Assembly: GCA_965215715.1 (NCBI GenBank)
Contig: OZ244129.1
Location: 1,488,001-1,552,000 of the forward strand
DNA length: 64,000 nucleotides
Direction of reading: 5' to 3'
Origin: HXMU1428-3 sp965215715
Lineage (GTDB): Bacteria; Pseudomonadota; Alphaproteobacteria; Rhizobiales; HXMU1428-3
Numbering within the stretch: the first letter of the stretch is position 1; each line of letters starts with the position of its first letter. The translations under genes were made by a program, and so were the position numbers. The notes under the pieces are model-generated. The model searched no databases, was not told where the DNA came from, and saw only the letters and a program-made list of their open reading frames with translations. Positions 26,875 through 36,428 of the stretch are shown piece after piece.

Positions 26875-28110
26875 ATGTCAGATCCTATTTCGCCGGATAC
26901 CGCCCAAAGTGATTTTACCCCGCCTACCCCATGGGAAGCGGGCCAAACCACAGCCCTTATTGTGCTGGCAGATGGCACCGTTCTAGAAGGACAAGGGGCC
27001 GGCGCTCAAGGGGTGGCGGTTGGTGAGATTTGTTTCAACACCGCCATGACTGGCTATCAAGAGATCTTAACGGACCCGTCTTATGCGGACCAGATTATCA
27101 CCTTTACCTTTCCCCACATTGGCAATGTCGGCACCAATGAACAAGATTGTGAAGCCAGCAACAAACAAGCCAAGGGCACCGTTAAAGGGTGCATCTTAAA
27201 AGCCCAGATTACTGACCCATCCAATTATCGTTCTGAAAACCATTTACATGACTGGCTAAAGGCCAATAACATCATTGCCGTCACAGGTATGGACACAAGA
27301 GCGCTCACCAGCCTTATTCGTGAAAAAGGTATGCAACATGGGGTGATTGCCCATGACCCTAATGGTGTGTTTGACATTGATGAGCTAAAAGCAAAGGCGG
27401 CCAAGTGGGCTGGCATTGAAGGGGCTGACCTTGCAAGCGATGTCACCACTGAGAAAACTTATAACTGGGATGAGACCGTTTGGCAGTGGAATGAGGGTTA
27501 TGGCAAGGCGCAAGATTGCCCATTTCATGTGGTGGCACTTGATTGCGGGACCAAACGCAACATCTTCCGCTTGCTGGCAAGCCAGGGCTGTCAGGTCACT
27601 GTTATGCCTTCCTCCTCTAGCGCAGATGAAATTTTAGCCAAAGAGCCTGATGGTATTTTTATTTCCAATGGTCCGGGCGATCCGGCGGCAACGGGTGACT
27701 ATGCCGTGCCTGAAATTAAAAAATTGGTTGAAAGCGGTAAGCCTATTTTTGGCATTTGTTTGGGCCATCAAATTTTGGGGCGTGCGCTTGGGGCTGATAC
27801 GGTTAAAATGGCGCAAGGCCATCATGGTGCCAATCACCCTGTGAAAGATCATACCACGGGTAAAGTTGAAATCACATCTATGAACCATGGATTTACAGTT
27901 GATCGTGATAGCCTGCCAGAAACATTAGAAGAAACGCATGTTTCCTTATTTGATGGCACCAATTGTGGCATAAGGTTAAAGAGCAAGCCGGTGTTTTCTG
28001 TTCAATATCATCCAGAAGCCAGCCCTGGCCCGCAAGACAGCCACTATTTATTTACACGTTTTGTTAATTTCATGCGCCATGAAAAAGGCTTAGACTTGTT
28101 GGAAGAATAA
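26875..28110 (+). CDS. carA: Carbamoyl-phosphate synthase small subunit
   Basis: Glutaminase subunit that feeds ammonia to CarB for arginine and pyrimidine synthesis. The N-terminal domain shows FNTAMTGYQEILTDPSY; the class I amidotransferase domain has the nucleophile in FGICLGHQILGRALG and the His/Glu pair in QYHPEASPGP. Its 411 residues include an N-terminal extension of about 25 relative to E. coli. Unusually, it is separated from carB by chaN and a decayed locus, about 2.1 kb. Confidence 0.95.
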   Translation: MSDPISPDTAQSDFTPPTPWEAGQTTALIVLADGTVLEGQGAGAQGVAVGEICFNTAMTGYQEILTDPSYADQIITFTFPHIGNVGTNEQDCEASNKQAKGTVKGCILKAQITDPSNYRSENHLHDWLKANNIIAVTGMDTRALTSLIREKGMQHGVIAHDPNGVFDIDELKAKAAKWAGIEGADLASDVTTEKTYNWDETVWQWNEGYGKAQDCPFHVVALDCGTKRNIFRLLASQGCQVTVMPSSSSADEILAKEPDGIFISNGPGDPAATGDYAVPEIKKLVESGKPIFGICLGHQILGRALGADTVKMAQGHHGANHPVKDHTTGKVEITSMNHGFTVDRDSLPETLEETHVSLFDGTNCGIRLKSKPVFSVQYHPEASPGPQDSHYLFTRFVNFMRHEKGLDLLEE

Positions 28111-28165
28111 GGCCAATTGACCCAAGGCTTAAAAACTCTTTTTTAAGAAAGTTTAGGTGTGCTTC

Positions 28166-29179
28166 ATGAAATTCATTTCCGCGTTGTTATCTGCTATTTT
28201 GGTGCTCTTGCTATCCACCTCAGCTTTTGCTGCCAAGCTTGGCAACCCAGAGCAATGGCGCTCTGGTCTGCAAACCAATCACGCACTGGTTGGCAAAATT
28301 TGGTCTCGTAAAAAGCAAGCTTTTGTTTCAGTAAAAGAGCTTGAGACTGATTTAAAGACAAAGCGCTATATCCTACTCGGTGAGAAACACGACAACCCTG
28401 ACCATCATTGGTTGCAAGCCCAAATTATCAATAAGCTGGCCAAAGCTGAGATAAAGCCAAGTGTGGTCATGGAAATGATCCGCGTTGATCAAATGCAACG
28501 GGTGGAAAGCTTCCTGGCCCAGAAAGACGCAAAAGCTGAACATATGGGCACTGCCCTGTTATGGGAAGCCAATGGATGGCCTGACTGGAAACTCTACCAA
28601 CCTATTGGTGAGAAAATTTTGGAGCATAAATTAGAGGTCTATCCTGGCCTTGCCTCGCGACAGCTTAACAATCATCTGATCAAAAAGAACATCTTTGCTT
28701 TGCCAGAAAATAGCCAGAAGGCGTTTAAACTTGATGTTCCGCTGGAACCTGAGCATGAAAAAACCTTAATTGCAGAGGTTCGCACCGTCCATTGCAACAA
28801 ATTGCCTGAACGGGTGATTAAACCGATGGCAAATGTGCAGCGCTTTCGTGACGCGTGGATGGCAGATGTGATGATTACAGCCTCACAAGATGATCAAAAC
28901 AAGCAACGGCAAGTGATTTTAATTGCTGGCAGTGGGCACACGCGTGATGATCGCGGGGCGCCTTGGTATTTGCGCAAAAGAGCAGCTGATCACAAAGGGC
29001 CATCGGATACTTTGTCCATTCAATTTACCGAAGCTGATGAAGCGGCAAAAACCGTGCAAGAGCTTTCTTGGCTTGATCCGGATGGCAAAGTAGCGGCTGA
29101 TTATGTATGGGTCACCCCAGCGGTTAAACGGGGCAATTATTGTGATTCCATTCCCGACTTTGGCAAGAAAAAACACTAA
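28166..29179 (+). CDS. ChaN-like haem-binding uptake protein
   Basis: About 337 residues, exported (signal peptide to SAFAA). The ChaN core is visible as YILLGEKHDNPDHHWLQAQII near residue 70, PSVVMEMI, GWPDWKLYQPI, and VILIAGSGHTRDDRGAPWYL near the end. ChaN relatives bind haem and are linked to iron uptake. ATG 28166 with AGG 8 bases upstream is preferred to a GTG three codons earlier. It lies 55 bases after carA in the same direction. Confidence 0.82.
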   Translation: MKFISALLSAILVLLLSTSAFAAKLGNPEQWRSGLQTNHALVGKIWSRKKQAFVSVKELETDLKTKRYILLGEKHDNPDHHWLQAQIINKLAKAEIKPSVVMEMIRVDQMQRVESFLAQKDAKAEHMGTALLWEANGWPDWKLYQPIGEKILEHKLEVYPGLASRQLNNHLIKKNIFALPENSQKAFKLDVPLEPEHEKTLIAEVRTVHCNKLPERVIKPMANVQRFRDAWMADVMITASQDDQNKQRQVILIAGSGHTRDDRGAPWYLRKRAADHKGPSDTLSIQFTEADEAAKTVQELSWLDPDGKVAADYVWVTPAVKRGNYCDSIPDFGKKKH

Positions 29180-29313
29180 ACCATTTGGGCTGCTTGATCT
29201 TCCCCTCACTGGGGACTTTAATCTCTTAAATTAATCTTTTTGAGACTCTGGAGCATGTCAATTTGTTTTGAATTCAAAGCCATGCTCTTGTCTTTTTGTT
29301 TATGCGTGTCTTT

Positions 29314-29419
29314 TTTCTTGGCGCTTTAGCTTGCCCACCAGCAACCAGAGTCTTTCTTGGCGCTTTAGCTTGCCCACCAGCAACCGCGCTATTTCCCAAA
29401 ACCGGTATCCACTTTTGGG
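29314..29419. repeat. Tandem 33-base repeat joined to dispersed palindrome copy 3
   Basis: Two identical 33-base units, at 29314-29346 and 29353-29385, each contain GGCGCTTTAGCTTGCCCACC and AGCAACC. The second runs on into CGCGCT and then CCCAAAA (29395-29401) / TTTTGGG (29413-29419) around CCGGTATCCAC, the dispersed palindrome. A diverged form of the unit recurs at 42177-42210, there joined to a different palindromic element. Confidence 0.75.
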
Positions 29420-29504
29420 CGACACGCACAAGTAAGAGCTTTGTTCAAACTTGGCCTTTATGGATAAAGGCATCATTTAGGAACAGGGGAATGTGGAATA
29501 AGGC

Positions 29505-29830
29505 TTGGCAATAAACCCTAAAGGGCTATTTGGATCTGTCTTGCTTACCTTGGCAAGTGTTGCTCTTAGTGCGTGCCAAATGGTGCCAGAGGACAATAGC
29601 TTAATGAGGCGATGGGGCTTGCTGAACAAGATAAGGGGCGTTGGCAAATGCCTGGCTGAATGGCGAAATTGCCTGGCTCGATTGGCTCGACAAAAACAAT
29701 TACAGCGCTGCCACAACTTGAGCCCTGATCTTGGGCAGGGCATTGAATATGAACGCGATGATGGAGAGGGGCAAGTTGGCCCTATTGGAGTGCTGACCAT
29801 ACCCCTTTTTGATCATGGGCAAACATGTGA
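29505..29830 (+). pseudogene. Remnant of a TolC-family outer membrane lipoprotein gene
   Basis: An open frame begins with a lipoprotein signal (lipobox LSAC near residue 24) but then turns into Arg/Leu-rich sequence that looks like frame-shifted coding DNA; the other two frames give protein-like pieces (such as LAEQDKGRWQM and LNGEIAWLDWLDKNNYSAA). Near the end, VGPIGVLTIPLFDHGQ resembles the conserved GP...PLFDQGQ stretch of TolC-type proteins. I read this as a shortened, multiply frameshifted gene. The family call is tentative. Confidence 0.4.
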
Positions 29831-30040
29831 AACATATGGCCACCCCTGAGAACGCTATTCCTATGGTGGGGCTGGAGGGGCCGTATGATTATATTTCTAT
29901 GGGCGGCATGTTTACGGTTTTTAAAGGTGCGCAACCAGCTGAAAGGCTCTCACCCCCCTCGTTGGTATAACCCGCCCAAAGGCACACGCGGTGCTCTGGC
30001 CAGTTCAAATGAGCTGAAACGGGATGGGATTAAACTATAA
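29831..30040 (+). pseudogene. C-terminal remnant of a multicopper oxidase gene
   Basis: From about 29831 one frame reads ENAIPMVGLEGPYDYISMGG, then MFTVFK; a second frame continues with RWYNPPKGTRGALA to a stop at about 30040. Multicopper oxidases of alphaproteobacteria end with a similar GP...EMGGMFTVVKVR...DPGWY..P.GT.A pattern. The cupredoxin domains with copper ligands are missing, and at least one frameshift separates the two pieces. TolC protein plus multicopper oxidase is a known neighbouring pair in copper tolerance loci. Confidence 0.45.
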
Positions 30041-30232
30041 CTTGGATTTTCGTGATATTTTCCCTTTTTTCGCTTGTTTAGGGATTGCCCTTGGTAGATT
30101 CCTTGTTTAATGTGCCCGTCTCAGAAGGGCTAAAAAGTCAGCTCACCAAACCAATAATTTATATGCTCGTGCAAGGCGCTATGTGTGCCTAATTTTGTTG
30201 CACGCATAAACTGACAAACGACTGAGAACCTT

Positions 30233-33200
30233 ATGCCAAAACGTGACGATATCTCCTCCATCCTCATTGTCGGGGCGGGCCCCATTATTATCGGGCAAGC
30301 TTGTGAATTTGACTATTCTGGCACCCAGGCGGTGAAAGCCCTGAAAGATGAAGGCTATCGCGTTATTCTGGTGAATTCTAATCCGGCGACCATCATGACG
30401 GACCCGGAGCTGGCAGATGCGACCTATATTGAGCCAATCACCCCGGAAGTTGTGGCCAAAATCATTGCTGAAGAGCGCCCTGACGCCATTTTGCCAACCA
30501 TGGGCGGGCAAACCGCACTTAACACAGCGTTGGAATTGAAAAAACGCGGCATTTTGGATGCTTTGAATGTTGAGATGATTGGCGCCAAGGCCAGTGTGAT
30601 TGATAAGGCTGAGGACCGCGACTTGTTCCGTAAGGCAATGGACAAAATTGGGCTAGAGACGCCAAGATCACGCGTTGCTCACACCATTGGCGAGGCGCTT
30701 GACTGCCTGGATGATATTGGTTTGCCTGCCATTATTCGTCCCTCTTTTACCATGGGCGGTACCGGGGGCGGCATCGCTTACAACAAAGAAGAGTTCCTTG
30801 ATATTATTGAGCGTGGGCTTGATGCCTCGCCGACCACTGAGGTGTTGATTGAAGAATCTGTGCTTGGGTGGAAAGAATATGAAATGGAAGTGGTGCGCGA
30901 TAAAGACGACAACTGCATCATTATCTGTTCGATTGAAAATATTGACCCGATGGGCATTCACACCGGAGATAGCATCACTGTTGCCCCAGCGCTGACCCTA
31001 ACTGACAAAGAATATCAAATCATGCGTGATGCCTCCATTGCGGTGTTGCGTGAGATCGGTGTTGAAACCGGTGGGTCTAATGTTCAGTTTGCCGTTAATC
31101 CTGACAATGGCCGCTTGGTTGTGATTGAAATGAACCCGCGGGTTTCACGCTCTTCGGCTTTGGCTTCCAAGGCGACCGGCTTTCCTATTGCTAAAGTGGC
31201 TGCCAAATTGGCGGTTGGCTATACGCTGGATGAGCTGGAAAATGACATTACTGGCGGGGCGACACCGGCTTCGTTTGAGCCGACCATTGATTATGTGGTC
31301 ACCAAAATTCCGCGCTTTGCGTTTGAGAAATTCCCTGGTGCTGAACCCACTTTGACGACGGCAATGAAGTCTGTGGGGGAAGCCATGGCCATTGGGCGGA
31401 CCTTCCAAGAAAGTTTGCAAAAGGCTTTGCGCTCACTTGAGACAGGTTTGACCGGCTTGAATGACATCACCTTTGAAGGCTTGGGCCAGGGGGATGATAA
31501 AAATGTTATTCGCGAAGCGCTTGGGCAGCCGACCCCTGATCGGTTGATCAAAGTGGCACAGGCCATGCGGCATGGTGTTTCGCATGAACAAATTTATGCC
31601 TCTTGCAAAATTGACCCTTGGTTTTTGCGCCAACTACAAGAACTTGTTGATCAAGAAGCGCGGGTGAAAGCCCATGGGTTGCCCCAGCAAGCTGATCAAA
31701 TGCGGCGTTTGAAAGCGATGGGTTTTTCTGATGCGCGCTTGGCTGAGCTGGCAAACTTTAAAGAGAGCGATGTGGTTGAACATCGGACCAGCCTTAATGT
31801 GCGCCCAGCTTATAAACGCATTGATACCTGTGCGGCCGAATTTGCCTCGCCCACGGCCTATATGTATTCAACATATGAAACCCCATTGATTGAGGGCCAA
31901 GTGCATTGTGAGGCGGCCCCGGAAGACAAAGAAAAGATTATTATTCTGGGCGGCGGGCCGAACCGGATTGGGCAAGGGATTGAGTTTGACTATTGTTGTT
32001 GTCATGCTGCCTTTTCTCTTTCCAAAGCTGGCTATCAGACCATTATGGTCAATTGTAACCCAGAGACTGTTTCAACGGATTATGACACCTCTGACCGGCT
32101 GTATTTTGAGCCGCTGACCAAAGAGGATGTGTTGGAGATCATCAAACTTGAGCAGTCAACAGGGACAGTTAAAGGGGTGATTGTTCAATTTGGAGGCCAG
32201 ACGCCGCTTAACCTTGCCAACTACCTGGAAGAAAACGGCATTCCGATTTTGGGTACCAGCCCTGATGCCATTGACCTGGCTGAAGATAGGGACCGGTTTA
32301 AAGATCTGATTGACGAGCTTGGCATCACCCAGCCGCGCAATGGCATTGCTCGTTCAGCGCAAGAGGCGACGCAGATTGCGCAAGAGATTGGCTTTCCTGT
32401 GGTTATTCGCCCCTCTTATGTGCTAGGTGGGCGGGCTATGGAAATTGTTGACAATCAAAACCAGCTTGATCGTTATATCAACGAGGCTGTGATTGTATCA
32501 GGTGATAGCCCTGTTTTGCTTGATAGCTATTTGCGTGATGCAATTGAAGTGGATGTGGATGCCTTGAGTGATGGCAAAGATGTTTTCATTGCTGGTATTA
32601 TGGAACATATTGAGGAAGCTGGTGTTCACTCTGGTGACAGCGCGTGCGCCCTGCCCCCTCATTCTTTGTCTGCATCCATTTTGAGCCAACTAGAAGAGCA
32701 AGCCACAAAACTTGCCAAGGCTTTGAATGTGGTTGGGCTCATGAATGTGCAATTTGCCATTAAGGATGAGGATATCTACATTCTTGAAGTGAACCCGCGC
32801 GCCAGCCGCACAGTGCCTTTTGTTGCCAAAGTGATTGGTTACCCGATTGCAGCCATTGCCTCTGAATTGATGGCAGGGGCCCCTTTGAGCCAATTCAATT
32901 TGAAGAAACGGGCCTTGCAGCATATTGCCGTCAAAGAAGCGGTATTTCCTTTCACGCGCTTTCCTGGGGTTGATAGTATTTTGGGGCCTGAAATGCGCTC
33001 TACCGGTGAAGTGATGGGGCTGCACAATGACTTTTCTATGGCTTTTGCCAAAAGCCAATTGGGCAGTGGGATAAAACTGCCCACATCAGGAACGGTTTTT
33101 GTGTCAGTCAAAGAGCGTGATAAAGAACGGCTGATTGAGCCTGTCAGACAATTGCAAGAACGTGGCTTTCAGATCATCGCCACCAGTGGCACAGCGCGCT

Positions 33201-33496
33201 TTTTGAATGAGAATGGAGTTGAGACCAAGCCCATTAATAAGGTTCTTGAAGGGCGCCCGCATATTGTAGATGCCATGAAAAACGGTGATGTTGATATTGT
33301 TTTCAACACCACTGAAGGGACAAAGGCCCTGGAGGACAGCAAGTCCATTCGCCAAACAGCACTGCTTTATCATATCCCCTATTATACGACAATTTCAGGG
33401 ATTGGGGCGGTGGCCCGGGCTATTTGTGCTTTAAATGAGGATAATCTCACGGTTACCCCCATCCAGGACTATATGTCTCATGCCTCTTGTGATTAG
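30233..33496 (+). CDS. carB: Carbamoyl-phosphate synthase large subunit
   Basis: A 1087-residue enzyme built of two ATP-grasp halves. The first half starts at ILIVGAGPIIIGQACEFDYSG and has RPSFTMGGTGGGIAYN; the second starts at IIILGGGPNRIGQGIEFDYCC and has RPSYVLGGRAMEIV. The C-terminal MGS-like allosteric domain (from about residue 950) contains ATSGTARFLNENGV. It uses ammonia from CarA. The coding region is intact. It is followed after 48 bases by greA. Confidence 0.97.
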   Translation: MPKRDDISSILIVGAGPIIIGQACEFDYSGTQAVKALKDEGYRVILVNSNPATIMTDPELADATYIEPITPEVVAKIIAEERPDAILPTMGGQTALNTALELKKRGILDALNVEMIGAKASVIDKAEDRDLFRKAMDKIGLETPRSRVAHTIGEALDCLDDIGLPAIIRPSFTMGGTGGGIAYNKEEFLDIIERGLDASPTTEVLIEESVLGWKEYEMEVVRDKDDNCIIICSIENIDPMGIHTGDSITVAPALTLTDKEYQIMRDASIAVLREIGVETGGSNVQFAVNPDNGRLVVIEMNPRVSRSSALASKATGFPIAKVAAKLAVGYTLDELENDITGGATPASFEPTIDYVVTKIPRFAFEKFPGAEPTLTTAMKSVGEAMAIGRTFQESLQKALRSLETGLTGLNDITFEGLGQGDDKNVIREALGQPTPDRLIKVAQAMRHGVSHEQIYASCKIDPWFLRQLQELVDQEARVKAHGLPQQADQMRRLKAMGFSDARLAELANFKESDVVEHRTSLNVRPAYKRIDTCAAEFASPTAYMYSTYETPLIEGQVHCEAAPEDKEKIIILGGGPNRIGQGIEFDYCCCHAAFSLSKAGYQTIMVNCNPETVSTDYDTSDRLYFEPLTKEDVLEIIKLEQSTGTVKGVIVQFGGQTPLNLANYLEENGIPILGTSPDAIDLAEDRDRFKDLIDELGITQPRNGIARSAQEATQIAQEIGFPVVIRPSYVLGGRAMEIVDNQNQLDRYINEAVIVSGDSPVLLDSYLRDAIEVDVDALSDGKDVFIAGIMEHIEEAGVHSGDSACALPPHSLSASILSQLEEQATKLAKALNVVGLMNVQFAIKDEDIYILEVNPRASRTVPFVAKVIGYPIAAIASELMAGAPLSQFNLKKRALQHIAVKEAVFPFTRFPGVDSILGPEMRSTGEVMGLHNDFSMAFAKSQLGSGIKLPTSGTVFVSVKERDKERLIEPVRQLQERGFQIIATSGTARFLNENGVETKPINKVLEGRPHIVDAMKNGDVDIVFNTTEGTKALEDSKSIRQTALLYHIPYYTTISGIGAVARAICALNEDNLTVTPIQDYMSHASCD

Positions 33497-33544
33497 AGTA
33501 AAGCTGGCATACAACTATATGCTTTAAGATTTTAGGATGTTTCA

Positions 33545-34027
33545 ATGTCTGTAGATAAAGTCCCCATGACCGTTGAAGGGCACGCTGAACTTGAAAAAGA
33601 GCTTCAACACCGAAAGAGTGTTGAGCGCCCACGGATTATTCAAGCCATTGCGGAAGCACGGGCTCATGGTGATTTGTCTGAAAATGCTGAATATCACGCG
33701 GCCAAAGAATCTCAAGGGTTGAATGAGGCGCGGGTTAAAGACTTGGAAGACAAACTTTCACGGGCTGATGTTATTGATGTTTCCAAGCTTTCTGGTAACC
33801 GGGTGATTTTTGGGGCCACTGTTGAGTTGGTTGATGAAGACACCGAAGACGAGGTTGTATACAAAATCGTTGGCGAATATGAAGCTGATGTAAAATTGGG
33901 TAAGATTTCTATTACATCACCCATCGCACGGGCTCTTATTGGCAAAGCCATTGGTGATGTGGCTGAAGTGAGAACGCCTGGTGGCAACAGGTCTTATGAA
34001 ATTTTATCGATTGCGTTTAAAGCGTAA
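33545..34027 (+). CDS. greA: Transcription elongation factor GreA
   Basis: A 160-residue secondary-channel factor that stimulates RNA polymerase transcript cleavage. The N-terminal coiled coil carries the acidic tip ARAHGDLSENAEYHAAKE; the C-terminal FKBP-like domain has SPIARALIGKAIGDVAEVRTPGG. AGGA lies 7 bases before the ATG. A palindromic hairpin with a T-run follows at 34096. Confidence 0.96.
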   Translation: MSVDKVPMTVEGHAELEKELQHRKSVERPRIIQAIAEARAHGDLSENAEYHAAKESQGLNEARVKDLEDKLSRADVIDVSKLSGNRVIFGATVELVDEDTEDEVVYKIVGEYEADVKLGKISITSPIARALIGKAIGDVAEVRTPGGNRSYEILSIAFKA

Positions 34028-34095
34028 TAGCATTCTTTTATTCATAATTATTGCCAAGTTCATCATTGTACATCTTTATTTTTGCTTATTTTAAG

Positions 34096-34121
34096 CTATT
34101 TACAGCTGTAAATAGTATTTT
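34096..34121 (+). terminator. Palindrome with T-run after greA
   Basis: A perfect 20-base palindrome (CTATTTACAG at 34096-34105, CTGTAAATAG at 34106-34115) is followed by a T-rich run. It may end greA transcription, or it could be an operator for the DUF2336 gene that starts 100 bases on. Confidence 0.55.
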
Positions 34122-34221
34122 TTGACGTTTTTTCCCCCCTAAATTTAGACAATATTAAATATGTAAGCAGTACTCTCAGTTATTAAATGTTAAGCATGTG
34201 TACTGTACTAAGGGGCAATGA

Positions 34222-35367
34222 ATGTTGAATTGTGCAGAGATTCTTGATGAGTTACAAACCCTTTCATCTACTAAATCGAGTGAAAATCGTCGGCAATTAC
34301 TTCACCGCGTAACTGATCTATTTGAAATCACAAGCCAAGAGCAAGACGATAACCATCGGAATGCGTTTGATCAAATTATGGAGCGACTTGCCAGCGAGCT
34401 TGAAGAGTCTGTTCGTGCTGAATTTTCAGACCGCTTGGCTGATATGTCTAACGCGCCTAGGGTCACCACCCACAAATTTGCTGTAGATAGCATTGAAGTT
34501 GCGCGCCCCGTCTTGCAGCGTTCAAAGATTTTATCTGATGAATTTCTAGTGAAAGTGGCTAAAACCCAAAGTCAGGATCACCTTTTGGCGATTTCTGCTC
34601 GCAAGGACATTGCAACGAAAGTAACAGATGTCTTGGTTGACAGAGGAAATAAGGAAGTTTTGGATGTCGTTTCCTCCAATAAGGGCGCTAATTTTTCCCG
34701 GCAAGGATTTGAAAAACTTACCAAGCAAGCTGATAAGGATCCAAAACTAAACAGCAATCTGAACGAACGTTCTGATACCCCGGCTGATTTACTTAAAGTG
34801 ATCAAGGAACGTGTTTCAACAAAAATTAAAACTGAGGCGCGCGAGGCTGGCTTAGATATCTCTGATGGCGAGATTGATCGTACCATTGATGCTAAATCAA
34901 TGGACATTGAAATTAGCGACAATAAATTAGAGGCGGCCTTTCAAGAGATCCAATATTTGCATAATCGCAAACAATTAGATGAACGGGTCATCATGCATTA
35001 TGTAAAATTGAATAAGGTTGAAGAGATTATTTATGCTCTTTCTCTTTTAACGTCTATCGATCAGAAAACTGTTCGCCATGGCTTGTTAACAGCCGAGTTG
35101 CCTGCTTTGGCTGTGATGTGTAAAGCCAATGGTTTCCAAAGATCAACATTTGCAAGCCTTTTACAGCTTAGAGAGAATTTGTCAGAAATTAAGAGCTCTC
35201 AGATTATTGAAGCTATCCGGCGGTATGAAGGGTTAGATCTTTCTACAGCTCAAAGGGTCATGCGTTTTTTGAAGGTCAGAGGTATTAAAGAAGCGACTTC
35301 TGAAGAAATTGGCGCAGAAGCTGATAGGAAACCAGAGCAAGATGAAGCTAACGCCTCAGAGGCTTAA
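34222..35367 (+). CDS. DUF2336 protein
   Basis: A 381-residue soluble helical protein typical of alphaproteobacteria. The N-terminal half has HEAT-like repeats (EVARPVLQRSKILSDEFLVKVAK, DHLLAISARKDIATKVTDVLVDRGN). The middle is acidic (residues 200-245) and the C-terminus has the VMCKANGFQRSTFASLLQLR segment of the family. Function unknown. AAGGGG 7 bases before the ATG supports the start. It is monocistronic. Confidence 0.82.
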   Translation: MLNCAEILDELQTLSSTKSSENRRQLLHRVTDLFEITSQEQDDNHRNAFDQIMERLASELEESVRAEFSDRLADMSNAPRVTTHKFAVDSIEVARPVLQRSKILSDEFLVKVAKTQSQDHLLAISARKDIATKVTDVLVDRGNKEVLDVVSSNKGANFSRQGFEKLTKQADKDPKLNSNLNERSDTPADLLKVIKERVSTKIKTEAREAGLDISDGEIDRTIDAKSMDIEISDNKLEAAFQEIQYLHNRKQLDERVIMHYVKLNKVEEIIYALSLLTSIDQKTVRHGLLTAELPALAVMCKANGFQRSTFASLLQLRENLSEIKSSQIIEAIRRYEGLDLSTAQRVMRFLKVRGIKEATSEEIGAEADRKPEQDEANASEA

Positions 35368-35555
35368 TAAACTTCATTCTTCATCATCTTTTGCCTCTCA
35401 TCGTTATTAAATTACTATTCCAAATTCCCTGACCTTGGGTTGCGCTAAACTAGCGGGTTGAACCGCGTTTGTTCTTGACAAGTAAAATTAAACTACCGCA
35501 CACTTTTATTTCCTTATCATTCAGTTCAATTTTGAAATAAAAGAGACTTTCATTG

Positions 35556-35981
35556 ATGGCATACGATCAAGACAATATTTTTGCAAAAATTTTACGCGGC
35601 GAAATCCCTAGTCATAAAATTTATGAAGATGGCGATACATTTTCTTTTCTTGATGTTATGCCGCAAACAAAGGGGCATGCTCTGGTTATCCCAAAGGCGC
35701 CTTCAGAAAACATCTTAACGGCTCAAGTGAGAGATCTGGGACCTTTAATAGCTAGCGTTCAACTTATTTCTCGAGCGGCAATGAAAGCTTTCCAGGCAGA
35801 TGGGATTACCATTCAACAATTTAATCAACCTGCGGGCGGGCAAACTGTCTTTCATACTCATTTTCATGTGTTGCCACGTTTTGATGGGATTGCATTGAAA
35901 GCTCATAGCGGAGCTATGGAAGGTCAGGACGTGCTTGGCCAATTGGCCGAAGCTTATCGAGACGTGTTGGGCAATATTTAA
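35556..35981 (+). CDS. HIT-family nucleotide-binding protein
   Basis: A 141-residue protein with the histidine triad HTHFHVLPR preceded by QQFNQPAGGQTVFHTH. The N-terminus (DNIFAKILRGEIPSHKIYEDG) is standard for the Hint branch, purine nucleoside phosphoramidases. A TTG immediately before the ATG at 35556 is an alternative start. Confidence 0.94.
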   Translation: MAYDQDNIFAKILRGEIPSHKIYEDGDTFSFLDVMPQTKGHALVIPKAPSENILTAQVRDLGPLIASVQLISRAAMKAFQADGITIQQFNQPAGGQTVFHTHFHVLPRFDGIALKAHSGAMEGQDVLGQLAEAYRDVLGNI

Positions 35982-36052
35982 AGCGCTTTGTTTCTTGGTC
36001 TAGATAATCTTAATTCGTTTAGGTCTTGAGCATGGAACTCTTAGGCACCCAC

Positions 36053-36388
36053 TTATTGGATCAATGCGCCTTCACAAATGAGAAATAATATAACACCAGC
36101 ACACAAAGCTAGTAGAACATGTTGTTTTGTTAGCGTATAGACAAGTGTTGCAATGACCAGGGCGATAAGCCGTGATGATAGTTCCGTTTGTGCCAAAACG
36201 CCTGGCGGGGAAAAAATAAGACGCACGACCAAGGCTGCGATAAGCGCTGTAGAGATGGCGCGCACATATCTGATGACTTCGTGATCCTCATCTAAATCTT
36301 TGGATATAAAAACGCCAAGCCAGCGCCATGGCTCTGTTGCCAGGAAGCCCAAGAAAACCAGAAATAAGATTGTTTGAGTTTCAGTCAT
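36053..36388 (-). CDS. azlD: AzlD-family membrane protein
   Basis: A 111-residue protein with about four helices. It shows the family features LGFLATEPWRWLGVF and YVRAISTALIAALVVRLIF. AzlC and AzlD together form a branched-chain amino acid exporter. It lies 40 bases downstream of azlC on the same strand. Confidence 0.88.
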   Translation of the reverse strand: MTETQTILFLVFLGFLATEPWRWLGVFISKDLDEDHEVIRYVRAISTALIAALVVRLIFSPPGVLAQTELSSRLIALVIATLVYTLTKQHVLLALCAGVILFLICEGALIQ

Positions 36389-36428
36389 ATCGCTTTTTCA
36401 CAATCCAAACACATAGATGGGCTTTCCC

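Noticed and set aside
29314..29385. CRISPR-like array
   Set aside because: There are only two units, separated by 6 bases with no spacer-sized insert, and no cas genes.
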